A program made the position numbers and the translations under genes. From assembly GCA_004353515.1 (NCBI GenBank), contig SMNZ01000003.1, positions 62,001 through 126,000 on the forward strand: DNA of 64,000 bases, in the 5' to 3' direction. Of the stretch, positions 43,803 to 52,412 are shown one piece after another (positions within the stretch are counted from its first letter, which is position 1; the number at the start of each line of letters is the position of its first letter). The stretch is from Alteromonadaceae bacterium M269 (GTDB lineage: Bacteria; Pseudomonadota; Gammaproteobacteria; Enterobacterales; Alteromonadaceae). The notes under the pieces are model-generated. The model searched no databases and was not told the DNA's origin. It saw only the letters and a list, made by a program, of their open reading frames with translations.

Positions 43803-44168
43803 ATGAAAATGGAGTTTGAAGCATTAAACCAGTATCTACTTGCCAAGCCTGAAACAATTCAAGATTTTCCTTTTGGCGATGATGTTTATGTCTACAAAGT
43901 CAAAAAGAAAATGTTTGCATTGATTGGCTGGCGTGAAGAAAAAATGATGCTCAACCTCAAGTGTGATCCCGATGAAGCCGTTGCTTTACGTGATGTCTTT
44001 TCGGCCATCACTGAAGGTTACCATATGGATAAGAAACACTGGATCTCAGTATATTTCGATGGGACTGTACCTGACGGTGAGGTTAAACGCTTGATCGACA
44101 ATTCTTTTAAGTTGATTGTAGAAAAGATGCCCAAAAAGGATCAACGCTCCATTTTATTGCATCTTTAA
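43803..44168 (+). CDS. MmcQ/YjbR family protein
   Basis: A 121-residue protein of the YjbR fold (double-wing DNA binding by structure): TIQDFPFGDDVYVYKVKKKMFALIGW, MLNLKCDPDEAVALRDVF, and YHMDKKHWISVYFDGTVPDGEVKRLIDNSFKLIV in outline. GAGG lies 5 bases before the first ATG; a second in-frame ATG follows after one codon. Biological role not known. It ends 3 bases before the convergent YcaQ gene. Confidence 0.85.
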   Translation: MKMEFEALNQYLLAKPETIQDFPFGDDVYVYKVKKKMFALIGWREEKMMLNLKCDPDEAVALRDVFSAITEGYHMDKKHWISVYFDGTVPDGEVKRLIDNSFKLIVEKMPKKDQRSILLHL

Positions 44169-44171
44169 ATA

Positions 44172-45371
44172 TTATTCTTTGCTTGATTCTAATGTCGATT
44201 CGATAACTGCTTTAAGCCGAGTAGGTGTTGTTTTGTGAATGGATAAGTCCTGACATTGATTAAAAGCCATAAATGGCTGAAGTTCTTTTATCAACGAGCT
44301 AGCGAAGGCTTCTGTCTTCTTCAACCAAGGCTCAGCTGCCAGATGGTTTATGTGTAAGATTCCTGTTTTTCTATCAGCTTTGCAGTCAGCTCGTGCAACT
44401 AATCTTCCACCCCAAAGAATCGGCAATGAGAAGTAACCGTATTGCCTTTTGGCCTCAGGAACATAGCATTCAATCAGATAATCAAAATCAAACAAGGCTT
44501 GCATGCGTTTGCGTTGAATGAGTAGGTTATCAAAGGGTGAGAGAATTTTAAGCTTACTTTTGGCCAACGGTTTACTTAATAAGCTGAAAGATTCCGGCAA
44601 GGCGTAGTAGGTATCTTTTTTCACAGAAACACTTATCAACTCATTGTTTGAAAGCATACTCTCAATTTGCGTGGCCACAGCTGCTTTCACGTTTTTCAGT
44701 AAGTAGATGATGTCAGGTAATTGCGCTAAACCGTTAGCTTTTAAATATTGTGTGATAAGAAAGCGAGCGTATTCAGTCGCTGTTGGCATTGTGGTATCCA
44801 CAGTTGCAGGCAATACGCGCTCGGTTAAGTCATAGACTTTATGGAAGTTTTTGCGATAAGGGATCATAAGATCGCCCTGCATAAACAAATATTCTAAGGC
44901 CTGTTTGGTTGGTTTGCTGGCCCAGTCGTACTTTTTGAAATTCTGTTGGTCGAAGTCCTTTGCCATTAAAGGCCCTTCTTCCTTTATGCGTTTTAAAACT
45001 TGCGTAATGAGTTTGTCGTTACGCGGATACCAATGTTTCTGAGTACCGGTTTTCATGTCATGCTTTCTGGGCAAGCTGAAGCGGTAATCTTTCATTGGGA
45101 GATAAGCCGCAGCGTGTGACCAATATTCGAAAGCCTTGCCTGATGAAACCAGATCATCCAGATGTTGCTTTTTATACCTTGGATTTCGATTCCACAAAGT
45201 ATGGTGATGTGCTCTTTCTATCACTGAAATGGTGTCAATTTGCACATAGCCCATATGCTCTAGCGCAGCCAGTGTAGCGTCAATACTGCGCCCCTTTTGA
45301 GTATTAGATGGCAGTTTTTGTGATAGGAGGACGAGTTTTCTGGCTTCGGCAATGGATAGTGATTCGGTCAA
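44172..45371 (-). CDS. YcaQ/AlkZ-like winged-helix DNA glycosylase
   Basis: A 399-residue protein of the HTH_42 (DUF1006) family. The Q-x-D motif of the catalytic region is visible as VQIDTISVIERAHHHTLW near residues 43-60. FEYWSHAAAYLPM and WGGRLVARADCKADRKTGIL are further hallmarks. YcaQ and AlkZ remove interstrand crosslinks or bulky adducts from DNA. The start is TTG with GGATGA just upstream. It has its own promoter region, 20 bases after the CoA transferase gene stop. Confidence 0.83.
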   Translation of the reverse strand: MTESLSIAEARKLVLLSQKLPSNTQKGRSIDATLAALEHMGYVQIDTISVIERAHHHTLWNRNPRYKKQHLDDLVSSGKAFEYWSHAAAYLPMKDYRFSLPRKHDMKTGTQKHWYPRNDKLITQVLKRIKEEGPLMAKDFDQQNFKKYDWASKPTKQALEYLFMQGDLMIPYRKNFHKVYDLTERVLPATVDTTMPTATEYARFLITQYLKANGLAQLPDIIYLLKNVKAAVATQIESMLSNNELISVSVKKDTYYALPESFSLLSKPLAKSKLKILSPFDNLLIQRKRMQALFDFDYLIECYVPEAKRQYGYFSLPILWGGRLVARADCKADRKTGILHINHLAAEPWLKKTEAFASSLIKELQPFMAFNQCQDLSIHKTTPTRLKAVIESTLESSKE

Positions 45372-45391
45372 AATGTCATCCTTAATAATGT

Positions 45392-46618
45392 TTATATAAC
45401 GCCTCGTTGCGATAGAGATAAGATACTTTGCTCATCTAGGGCTAAGCGCGCTTTCAATACTTGTGTTGTATGCTGGCCTAGCATAGGAGGAGCTTGATCA
45501 TAACTGATGGGGGTCCGTGAGAAGTTAATCGGGTTAGCAACAGTTGGAATGTCTAAACCTGTTTGGTGTTCCAAGTTTCGCTTCATTTGGCGGTGCTTGA
45601 TCTGTGGGTCATCAAAGACTTTTTCGATGTCATTAATAGGACCGCAGGGAACACCTTTTTGCTCTAACGAATTCAACCAATGTTCGTTGCTTTTTTGTTG
45701 GATGATATCAGCAAGTGTTGAGACGACCGCTTCTCTGTATGTAACTCTGGCACTGTTAGTTTGGAATCGCTCATCTTCCAGTAAGTGCTGGCACTCTGCT
45801 ACCTGGCAGAAGTCTGAGAATTGAGAATCATTGCCTACTGCGAGAATAATGAAGCCGTCAGACGTTTTAAAGGTTTGATAAGGCACAATATTTGGATGGG
45901 AGTTGCCCATTCTCTGAGGGACTTGTTGACCCACAAGGTAATTCATTGCCTGGTTAGCTAATGTGGCAACTTGCACATCGAGCAACGCTAAATCGATATG
46001 TTGGCCTAACCCTGATTTTTCTCGTTCTATTAATGCACTTTGTATCGCTGTTGTGGCGTACATACCTGTGAGGATATCAGTTAACGCAACGCCGACTTTC
46101 TGAGGGCCGCCGCCTGGGTTCGAATCTTTTTCCCCGGTAACGCTCATCAACCCACCCATACCTTGTAGCAGAAAATCGTATCCTGCTCTGTTTGCGTAGG
46201 GGCCACTTTGCCCAAAACCTGTAATGGAACAGTAAATCAATTTGGGGTTTATGTGCTTCACGGCGTCATAGTCGAGTTTGTATTTTTGTAGCCCGCCAAC
46301 TTTAAAGTTCTCAATCAAAACGTCGCTCTGTTCTATAAGTTGATGAATGAGAGCCTGACCTTCTTGTTGTTGAATATCGACGGTGATGGATTTTTTACCC
46401 CTGTTGGCAGATAGGTAATAAGCTGACTCCGAGGTTGGTTTGTTGTCTTGGTCTTTAAGGAAAGGGGGGCCCCAACGTCGAGTATCATCGCCTGTTTGTG
46501 TTTTTTCTACTTTGATAACCTCAGCGCCCATATCCGCTAGCATCTGACCTGCCCAAGGGCCTGCCAAAATTCGGCTAAGCTCTAATACTCGGATGTGTGA
46601 GAGTGGGGCATGAGACAT
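45392..46618 (-). CDS. CaiB/BaiF family CoA transferase
   Basis: A 408-residue family III CoA transferase. The catalytic aspartate is D181 in GVALTDILTG. The N-terminal RVLELSRILAGPWAGQMLADMGAEVIKVE, then TVDIQQQEGQALI and KYKLDYDAV are typical. It moves CoA between two carboxylic acids; the substrates cannot be known by sequence alone. It follows the TauE/SafE gene by 21 bases on the same strand, so it may belong to the monooxygenase operon, as the last gene. Confidence 0.85.
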   Translation of the reverse strand: MSHAPLSHIRVLELSRILAGPWAGQMLADMGAEVIKVEKTQTGDDTRRWGPPFLKDQDNKPTSESAYYLSANRGKKSITVDIQQQEGQALIHQLIEQSDVLIENFKVGGLQKYKLDYDAVKHINPKLIYCSITGFGQSGPYANRAGYDFLLQGMGGLMSVTGEKDSNPGGGPQKVGVALTDILTGMYATTAIQSALIEREKSGLGQHIDLALLDVQVATLANQAMNYLVGQQVPQRMGNSHPNIVPYQTFKTSDGFIILAVGNDSQFSDFCQVAECQHLLEDERFQTNSARVTYREAVVSTLADIIQQKSNEHWLNSLEQKGVPCGPINDIEKVFDDPQIKHRQMKRNLEHQTGLDIPTVANPINFSRTPISYDQAPPMLGQHTTQVLKARLALDEQSILSLSQRGVI

Positions 46619-46639
46619 GGAGAAAACACCCTAAGACAG

Positions 46640-47365
46640 TTAAAACAGCAGAATAATAGCGGAAAGTGCTAGTAGGGCATAGACGACTTTCTTAAATAAG
46701 ATTTCGTTGATACGTTTGTGAATAAACTGCCCTGCAAATAGTGATAACAAAAGAACGGGCAGGTAATAGGCTATCTGCACATAGTAATTTTCAAGCACAC
46801 CTTTGTGCCATAAAACGACGGCATAAAATGAATTTAATCCAAGCCAAGTGGCAATTAGGGTTGCTCGGAATTGCGCTTTGTTCAATGAAGTCCGGCTTAA
46901 TGCATAGACAAGAATAGGTCCACCCGATACGAATAAGCCATGCATGATGCCAGCAACAAAAGTCCAACTGCCTTGCCAGAATTTGCCTTTGGGCTTTTGC
47001 TCAGACATGGTGTAAAGCTTATAGCTTTCCCTGATTGAGAACCAAAGTACCAAGCAAGCTAATAGGTGCTTTAGATGAGTATTGGATAGATAATCAAGTA
47101 GAGCGATGCCGAGTATCATGCCAGCTAACATGAGAGGGAAAATCAATTTAAAGAGAGTGGGCTTATGAATATGTACTCCTATTTTAGTAATGGTGGATGA
47201 GGTCATAACCACATTTAAACTAACGAGGATGGGTAACATGGTCTCTATGGGAAGGAATAAGCTACCTAGTGCAATGGCAATCACATTCGCACCAAAGCCG
47301 GTTGCGATTTGTGTGGTAAAGCCTAAAAAAACAAATAAACCGAACCAAATCAGTTCAGGGGTCAA
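46640..47365 (-). CDS. TauE/SafE family membrane transporter
   Basis: A 241-residue protein with about eight hydrophobic helices and the repeat pattern GFTTQIATGFGANVIAIALGSL ... GIMHGLFVSGGPILVYALS, which marks the TauE/SafE group of exporters for sulfite, sulfoacetate or other organic anions. Its start overlaps the end of the SDR gene by 4 bases, so translation is coupled. The substrate is likely linked to the oxidation pathway encoded upstream. Confidence 0.85.
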   Translation of the reverse strand: MTPELIWFGLFVFLGFTTQIATGFGANVIAIALGSLFLPIETMLPILVSLNVVMTSSTITKIGVHIHKPTLFKLIFPLMLAGMILGIALLDYLSNTHLKHLLACLVLWFSIRESYKLYTMSEQKPKGKFWQGSWTFVAGIMHGLFVSGGPILVYALSRTSLNKAQFRATLIATWLGLNSFYAVVLWHKGVLENYYVQIAYYLPVLLLSLFAGQFIHKRINEILFKKVVYALLALSAIILLF

Positions 47366-48147
47366 TCCAGTTCTCCAGAGAATTGTCGCCAGCTTATTTT
47401 TTGAAAGAGCTTAGGTATTAAAAACCAGAGCCAAAAGCCGAATCGTGATGTGAGTTGCGAAGAGTATAAACGCTCTTTACCGCTAAAGTCTGCATTTATA
47501 ATTTGTTGTGCCATAGTTTTGGCTGTGATTTGTTGCCCTATTCTGGACTGAGGGCGTTTAGTTGCATTTCCGTCCTCGCCTAGTGCATTTTTTTCAATGC
47601 TAGTAGATACGAAGCTAGGGAATACAATAAGCAGTTTGATGCTCTGTTGATAAAGCTCAGGACGCCACGTTTCAAAATGTTGAGACAGCGCAGACTTGCT
47701 CGCACAATAAGCGGCTCTCCCAGGCACCGGCATAACCGCAGCCATACTGGCTAAGCAAATAATCTTGCCTTTCGCTAGGTTAAGAGATGGAAGTAATTCT
47801 CTGGTTAAAAAAACAGGAACGCGCCAATTCAATGCCATTACGTTATCGAACACTGATAAATGAGTCTCGCTCGCCTTACTTCTGTGTGTAATACCTGCGT
47901 TGTTAATTAACAAATCAAGTTTAGGTACTCGTTTATGGAAAGATGAACAAAAGGCATTGAGTTGCTCCTCGTTCAGTAGATCAATAGCGTAGGTGGTAGC
48001 ATTTTCTCTAAGCTCCTCCTTTCGTTGTGCGAGCCTTTCTTCATCTCGGTCTAGCATGTGCACATGGTACCCATGGTCTGCATAGGCTTTAGCTAATGCC
48101 CAACCCAATCCGTCAGCGGCACCAGTAATTAATACCTGTTTAGTCAT
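47362..48147 (-). CDS. Short-chain dehydrogenase/reductase
   Basis: A 261-residue SDR. The nucleotide site is TGAADGLG (8-15), NNAG is at 82-85, the catalytic serine is S134, and Y147-x3-K151 is the active pair (YCASK). The last 40 residues contain a hydrophobic stretch (SRFGFWLWFLIPKLF), so it may attach to the membrane. It overlaps both neighbours (8 bases with the gene before, 4 with the gene after). It likely oxidises or reduces a product of the monooxygenase. Confidence 0.88.
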   Translation of the reverse strand: MTKQVLITGAADGLGWALAKAYADHGYHVHMLDRDEERLAQRKEELRENATTYAIDLLNEEQLNAFCSSFHKRVPKLDLLINNAGITHRSKASETHLSVFDNVMALNWRVPVFLTRELLPSLNLAKGKIICLASMAAVMPVPGRAAYCASKSALSQHFETWRPELYQQSIKLLIVFPSFVSTSIEKNALGEDGNATKRPQSRIGQQITAKTMAQQIINADFSGKERLYSSQLTSRFGFWLWFLIPKLFQKISWRQFSGELD

Positions 48148-49099
48148 TAGTTTGGCTCTGTTGTTGACGGTGTCGCCAAAAAAGCTCGAATACTTCTTTT
48201 GTCGTTTTTTGAGGCTGATAGCCGAATTCAGACTTTAATTTCTTATTGGATAGCACCGGTCTGTATTGGAGAAACATGACTTGCTCGGGTTTTGCCGATG
48301 CTAGTCCAAGTTTATAGCCGACCCATAAAGCTAGTTTTAATACAAACGCGGGTACGCGTTGAACAGGTTTTTTCATGATAGCTGCTAGTTGTTGCACAGT
48401 AAGCTTGCCATCTCCAGCTAGATTGTACGCGCCGCTTTTACTATTAAGCGCACCAAAAGCCAGTGCATGAACAAGGTCGTTGTCCCAAATAAATACGAAC
48501 GGTGAGTTTGAGCTACCAACTGCCAAAATGCGTTTTCGGTCAAAAAGGGCAGTGATTTTGTTTTGAGTTGTTGCACCTAGCACCGTGCATGGTCTTAGAA
48601 CAAGTACCTGCGTGGTACCCTGTGTTTGAGTGAAACTCTCAAGTGCCTGTTCAACAAGCCTTTTGTGACGAGAATACGAAAATGCTTCGTTACCCCGTAA
48701 TGGGTCTGATTCGCTTATCCACTCCGGGTTATCTGCGTGATAACCGTAGGCCGCACCGCTTGATGTCACCGTTAGGTGTTGTACATGGTTGTTGAGGCAA
48801 GCTTGTATTACATTTTTTGTACCATTGACGTCTATATCGTATTCCAGAGCTTCGTCTTTACCTGGTGAAACGATAGAGGCCAAATGCACAATGTGAGTAA
48901 TTTGGTGTTTAGCGACAAATTGCGTTAGGTCGTTAGAACGGATGTCCATCTGTTCGATAGGAAAAGAAAGTGCTGAGCTTGGAGAAGAAATATCGATACC
49001 GATGACTTTGCATGTTTCATCTTTAGACAAATGTTGCCCTAGCAATCGGCCTATATAGCCGTTAGCGCCTGTGATTAAGATATGCTTAGTTGTTGTCAT
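48140..49099 (-). CDS. NAD-dependent epimerase/dehydratase (extended SDR)
   Basis: A 319-residue extended SDR. TGANGYIG at 10-17 binds NAD, SSGAAYG and YSRHK hold the catalytic Ser and Tyr-Lys pair, and LRPCTVLG follows. Such proteins act on sugars, flavonoids or steroid-like ketones (3-beta-HSD type). It overlaps the next gene by 8 bases and the previous by 4. The reaction in this operon cannot be named. Confidence 0.86.
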   Translation of the reverse strand: MTTTKHILITGANGYIGRLLGQHLSKDETCKVIGIDISSPSSALSFPIEQMDIRSNDLTQFVAKHQITHIVHLASIVSPGKDEALEYDIDVNGTKNVIQACLNNHVQHLTVTSSGAAYGYHADNPEWISESDPLRGNEAFSYSRHKRLVEQALESFTQTQGTTQVLVLRPCTVLGATTQNKITALFDRKRILAVGSSNSPFVFIWDNDLVHALAFGALNSKSGAYNLAGDGKLTVQQLAAIMKKPVQRVPAFVLKLALWVGYKLGLASAKPEQVMFLQYRPVLSNKKLKSEFGYQPQKTTKEVFELFWRHRQQQSQTND

Positions 49100-49995
49100 T
49101 GTGTGGAGTCCGGTGCTTTTCTGGACCAGATAAATGCAAGTGTGCTTCCTGTCACAAGGTGCCAGACTCCCCAGAAAGCCGTAATCATCATGGCTCCTCC
49201 AATATTGGGCATAAAGGTAAATAACAGGACGAGTCCTAAGCCTGAGTTTTGAATACCAACTTCAAAAGTGATTGCTCGCCTATCATCTGGTTGAAGTTTA
49301 AACAAACGAGCTGAGAGGTTACCTAATAACAACGCACAGCCGTTATGTAAGATGACTAACCACAGAAAAACTGGCCAGTACTCAGCAAATAAGTTGGCGT
49401 TATTGATAAAAGCGATAAAGACAAAACCGATGAAAACTATCAGCGATAGCTTACGTAGGGGCTTTACTGACGCTCTTTCAATAGCTGGGAAACGATGGCC
49501 AACGTACATGCCAGTCGCCAAAGGCAAACCTAAAACCATGATAATGAGCGTAAAGACATCGCTAAAACTTATTCCGACATCGGAGAGGATTTCTGACGTT
49601 TGTGGATCAAGGGATGCGTAAAAGGTTAAGTTGAAAGGCGTCATAATAACTGCCGACAAACTAGAAATGGCTGTCATTGAAACAGATGTCGCAACATTGC
49701 CTTTCCCGATAAAAGTGATCACGTTCGAGAAGACACCGCCAGGGCAAGAAGATACTAGAATCATACCCAGAGCGATGCTGGGAGCCATATCCAGTAGTTG
49801 CGTTAAGGCGTAAGTAAAGGCAGGTAAAATGATGAACTGGCATAGCAAACCAATGGCAGGTGCTAAGGGCTTCTTTAGAACGCGGGTAAAATCATCAACT
49901 TTTAGGCTGAGAGATACGCCAAGCATCAGTAAGGCCAGAATGATATTGAGGATCAATAAGCTTTCTGGGTTGAAGTTGATGCTAACATTATCCAT
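49096..49995 (-). CDS. Bile acid:sodium symporter (BASS) family transporter
   Basis: A 299-residue inner-membrane protein with nine or ten helices. VSSCPGGVFSNVITFIGKGNVATSVSMTAIS is the family signature, and FEVGIQNSGLGLVLLF is the other. BASS proteins import bile acids or other organic anions such as pantoate and pyruvate using sodium. The 4-base overlap with the epimerase gene and the 6-base gap to the monooxygenase gene show a tight operon, so it most likely brings in the substrate of the pathway. Confidence 0.87.
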   Translation of the reverse strand: MDNVSINFNPESLLILNIILALLMLGVSLSLKVDDFTRVLKKPLAPAIGLLCQFIILPAFTYALTQLLDMAPSIALGMILVSSCPGGVFSNVITFIGKGNVATSVSMTAISSLSAVIMTPFNLTFYASLDPQTSEILSDVGISFSDVFTLIIMVLGLPLATGMYVGHRFPAIERASVKPLRKLSLIVFIGFVFIAFINNANLFAEYWPVFLWLVILHNGCALLLGNLSARLFKLQPDDRRAITFEVGIQNSGLGLVLLFTFMPNIGGAMMITAFWGVWHLVTGSTLAFIWSRKAPDSTQ

Positions 49996-50001
49996 CGTTT
50001 T

Positions 50002-51309
50002 TTAGCTTAATGTCGCTTCAAACTTTTGCGTGTACTTACGCAGACTATCTAAGTAGGACTGCTTATGAACATAGTAAGCCATGCGCGGAACTTTGAGGTA
50101 ATTCATACCGCCGGTAATATCATCTTTACTTGCTACAACCTGTTGTTCAAACCAATCGACTGTATTTTGATGTCCTTCAGCTTTTAACTTCAGTAGCATA
50201 GCAACAAGTTGAGCTTGTTCTGCCCGACCTTGCCAGCCTAAGCCTGCTGCTTCGATCATGCCCATGACAAAGAGGTTTTTTTGAGTTGGGTTAAATACGT
50301 TAAGAAACAGGTCGGGAGCATCTTGTTTCCAATTCAAAAGCTGCCGGTCAGCAAAAGGAAAATCAAGTTTATAACCCGTCGCCAGTAGAATCAGGTCGTA
50401 GTCTGCCTGTTGGTTATCGATAAAGGTTACAGTTTGCCCCTCAATACTCTGAATGTCTTTTCGAGGCTTAATGTCACCATGCCCCAAGTGGTGAAGTGCC
50501 AATGAGTTTATGACAGGATGCGACTCATACATTTTGTAATCAGGGTCAGGCAAACCATAGTCGCTAGGTTTACCAACAAGTAGTTTGATCAGTAGACTTT
50601 CTGTAAATGATTTAATGCTTTTCGGAAGTTTGTTTTTGCCCCCCAAACTGTCGATGGGTTTGCCCAAGACAAATTTGGGTAAGAAGTAATATCCGCGACG
50701 AACACTGATATCGACAGACTGTGCATAATGCACTGCATCGACAGCGATATCACAAGCACTATTACCGCAACCTAGGATCAAAACTCTTTTGTTTTTGAAT
50801 AACTCAGGAGAGCGATATTCACACGAATGGAGTATTTCTCCATCAAATGAATTGGGAAGCTGTGGGACATTAGGTGTATGCAGGTTTCCATTGGCTATAA
50901 GAACACCAGCAAAAACTTCAGATCTTTCTTCCTCATTGTCCAGCCATTTTACTTGCCATTGATTATCTTCGATAGGCGCGATAGAAGTTACTTTGCAGCC
51001 GAAATTGAAGTATTGCTTCAGGTTAAAGTGTTCGCTGTAATCACGAAAGTAGTCACGGATATCAGAGTGTTTAGGGTAGGTTGGAACGCCTTCGCTCATC
51101 GGAAATTCAGTGAACTCGGTCATGTGCTTTGAGGAGATCAAATGTGCACTTTCGTACATGGTGCTGTGCGGATTATCGATATCCCATAAACCGCCGACAT
51201 CAGAATGAAGTTCGAATCCCTCGAATGGGATACCGTATTTCTGTAGCTGTCTGGCAGTGGCAAGCCCCATAGGTCCTGCGCCAATCAGTGCGTAAGGTCT
51301 TTGAGTCAT
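50002..51309 (-). CDS. FAD/NAD(P)-dependent monooxygenase (FMO-like)
   Basis: A 435-residue flavin monooxygenase. GAGPMG (10-15) is the FAD site, ILGCGNSACDIAVDA is the NADPH site, and ATGYKLDFPF is the FMO fingerprint. HTPNVPQLPNSFDGEILHS and the YFRDYSEHF segment are also of the FMO class. It may oxygenate nitrogen, sulfur or a ketone (Baeyer-Villiger). It is the first gene of the operon and divergent from an AraC-type regulator. Confidence 0.88.
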   Translation of the reverse strand: MTQRPYALIGAGPMGLATARQLQKYGIPFEGFELHSDVGGLWDIDNPHSTMYESAHLISSKHMTEFTEFPMSEGVPTYPKHSDIRDYFRDYSEHFNLKQYFNFGCKVTSIAPIEDNQWQVKWLDNEEERSEVFAGVLIANGNLHTPNVPQLPNSFDGEILHSCEYRSPELFKNKRVLILGCGNSACDIAVDAVHYAQSVDISVRRGYYFLPKFVLGKPIDSLGGKNKLPKSIKSFTESLLIKLLVGKPSDYGLPDPDYKMYESHPVINSLALHHLGHGDIKPRKDIQSIEGQTVTFIDNQQADYDLILLATGYKLDFPFADRQLLNWKQDAPDLFLNVFNPTQKNLFVMGMIEAAGLGWQGRAEQAQLVAMLLKLKAEGHQNTVDWFEQQVVASKDDITGGMNYLKVPRMAYYVHKQSYLDSLRKYTQKFEATLS

Positions 51310-51408
51310 AAAGGTACAATGTGTGAATTGTCGTTAGATTTTACGTGTATTCTTTTTCTGCACACGGTTAATATGTCATCAATAAATGGTTAATTTGTGC
51401 CAGGTTAA

Positions 51409-52377
51409 ATGCGAACGGTTAGTCAGTCTTATTTAAAATCACTCTTAAAATATGTTGCTGATAAAGGACTAGCGCCTTCAGACTTGCCTGCTACTGCTGA
51501 AAAAGGGCGTATCAGTCTGCTGGAGCAGGATAAAGTTTGGAAGTATCTCAACGATTATGCGGAACCCCTATTTGGTTTTGAGTTTGGCTGTCGCTTGAGT
51601 GCTGCTGATTTGGGCGTTTTTGGTCATCTATTGATGAGTGCAGCGACTCTGGATGAAGCGTTAACGTTCTTGCGAGACTATTATCCGATTGTTGGTGATG
51701 GAGGTATTATCTCGATTGAATCAACGCAAGCCGATTGCATCATCAATTATCAGCCGCTCTATAAAGATGCCAGAGCGTTGAGGATTGAAGCGGTGATGGC
51801 TTGTTTAATGAGTTTAGGGCACAAGCTGACGTCAGCCACGTTTTCTATAAAGTCATTGAGTTTGGATTATCAGCCCGAATCCTCAGTGTTGGAGTCTTTT
51901 GTTAACTTGGGTGATTGTGATATCCAAGTGAACCAAAAGCAGATTCAACTGGTTATTCCTAAAGCTATGATGCATCAGGCTTTTGAATATGCAGACTCAA
52001 GTGTTGTTGATAGCTTATTACCAAGTGTTATTGAGCAATTTAGTCAGCTTGAGCACGTTCCCGTTGCCCAAAAAGCAGCACACCTTATTAATTTAGAGCC
52101 AACGATGACACGAGCTCAATTGGCGCAGAAAATGGGGTTGTCTGAAAGAAGTTGTTGCAGATACTTGAAAACATCGGGAACCAGCTTTGCTATACTTAAG
52201 CAAGAGGTTTGTTTGAGGCAATCAGAACAAATGATTTCGAACAACTTGCCGATAGAACGTATAGCAGAAGTTTTAGGCTATAGTGATGCGAGTGCTTTTA
52301 TTAAAGCGTTCAAGGGTTGGACGGGAATTACACCTGGACAATTCAAAAGACGCACGGTCTCTTCACGAAACGCCTAA
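51409..52377 (+). CDS. AraC-family regulator (OruR/VirS type)
   Basis: A 322-residue regulator. The N-terminal 200 residues follow the arabinose-binding-like PF12625 pattern (LEQDKVWKYLNDY, FGFEFGCRLSAADLGVFGHLLMSAATLDEAL). The end holds AraC helix-turn-helix units (TRAQLAQKMGLSERSCCRYLK, IERIAEVLGYSDASAFIKAFKGWTGITPGQFKR). Position next to the monooxygenase gene resembles the virS-mymA pair of Mycobacterium tuberculosis, whose regulator is of this class. It probably controls the operon at 45392-51309. Confidence 0.85.
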   Translation: MRTVSQSYLKSLLKYVADKGLAPSDLPATAEKGRISLLEQDKVWKYLNDYAEPLFGFEFGCRLSAADLGVFGHLLMSAATLDEALTFLRDYYPIVGDGGIISIESTQADCIINYQPLYKDARALRIEAVMACLMSLGHKLTSATFSIKSLSLDYQPESSVLESFVNLGDCDIQVNQKQIQLVIPKAMMHQAFEYADSSVVDSLLPSVIEQFSQLEHVPVAQKAAHLINLEPTMTRAQLAQKMGLSERSCCRYLKTSGTSFAILKQEVCLRQSEQMISNNLPIERIAEVLGYSDASAFIKAFKGWTGITPGQFKRRTVSSRNA

Positions 52378-52412
52378 CCTTGATTTAGCTATAAGTAATA
52401 GGAGCAGCCGTT

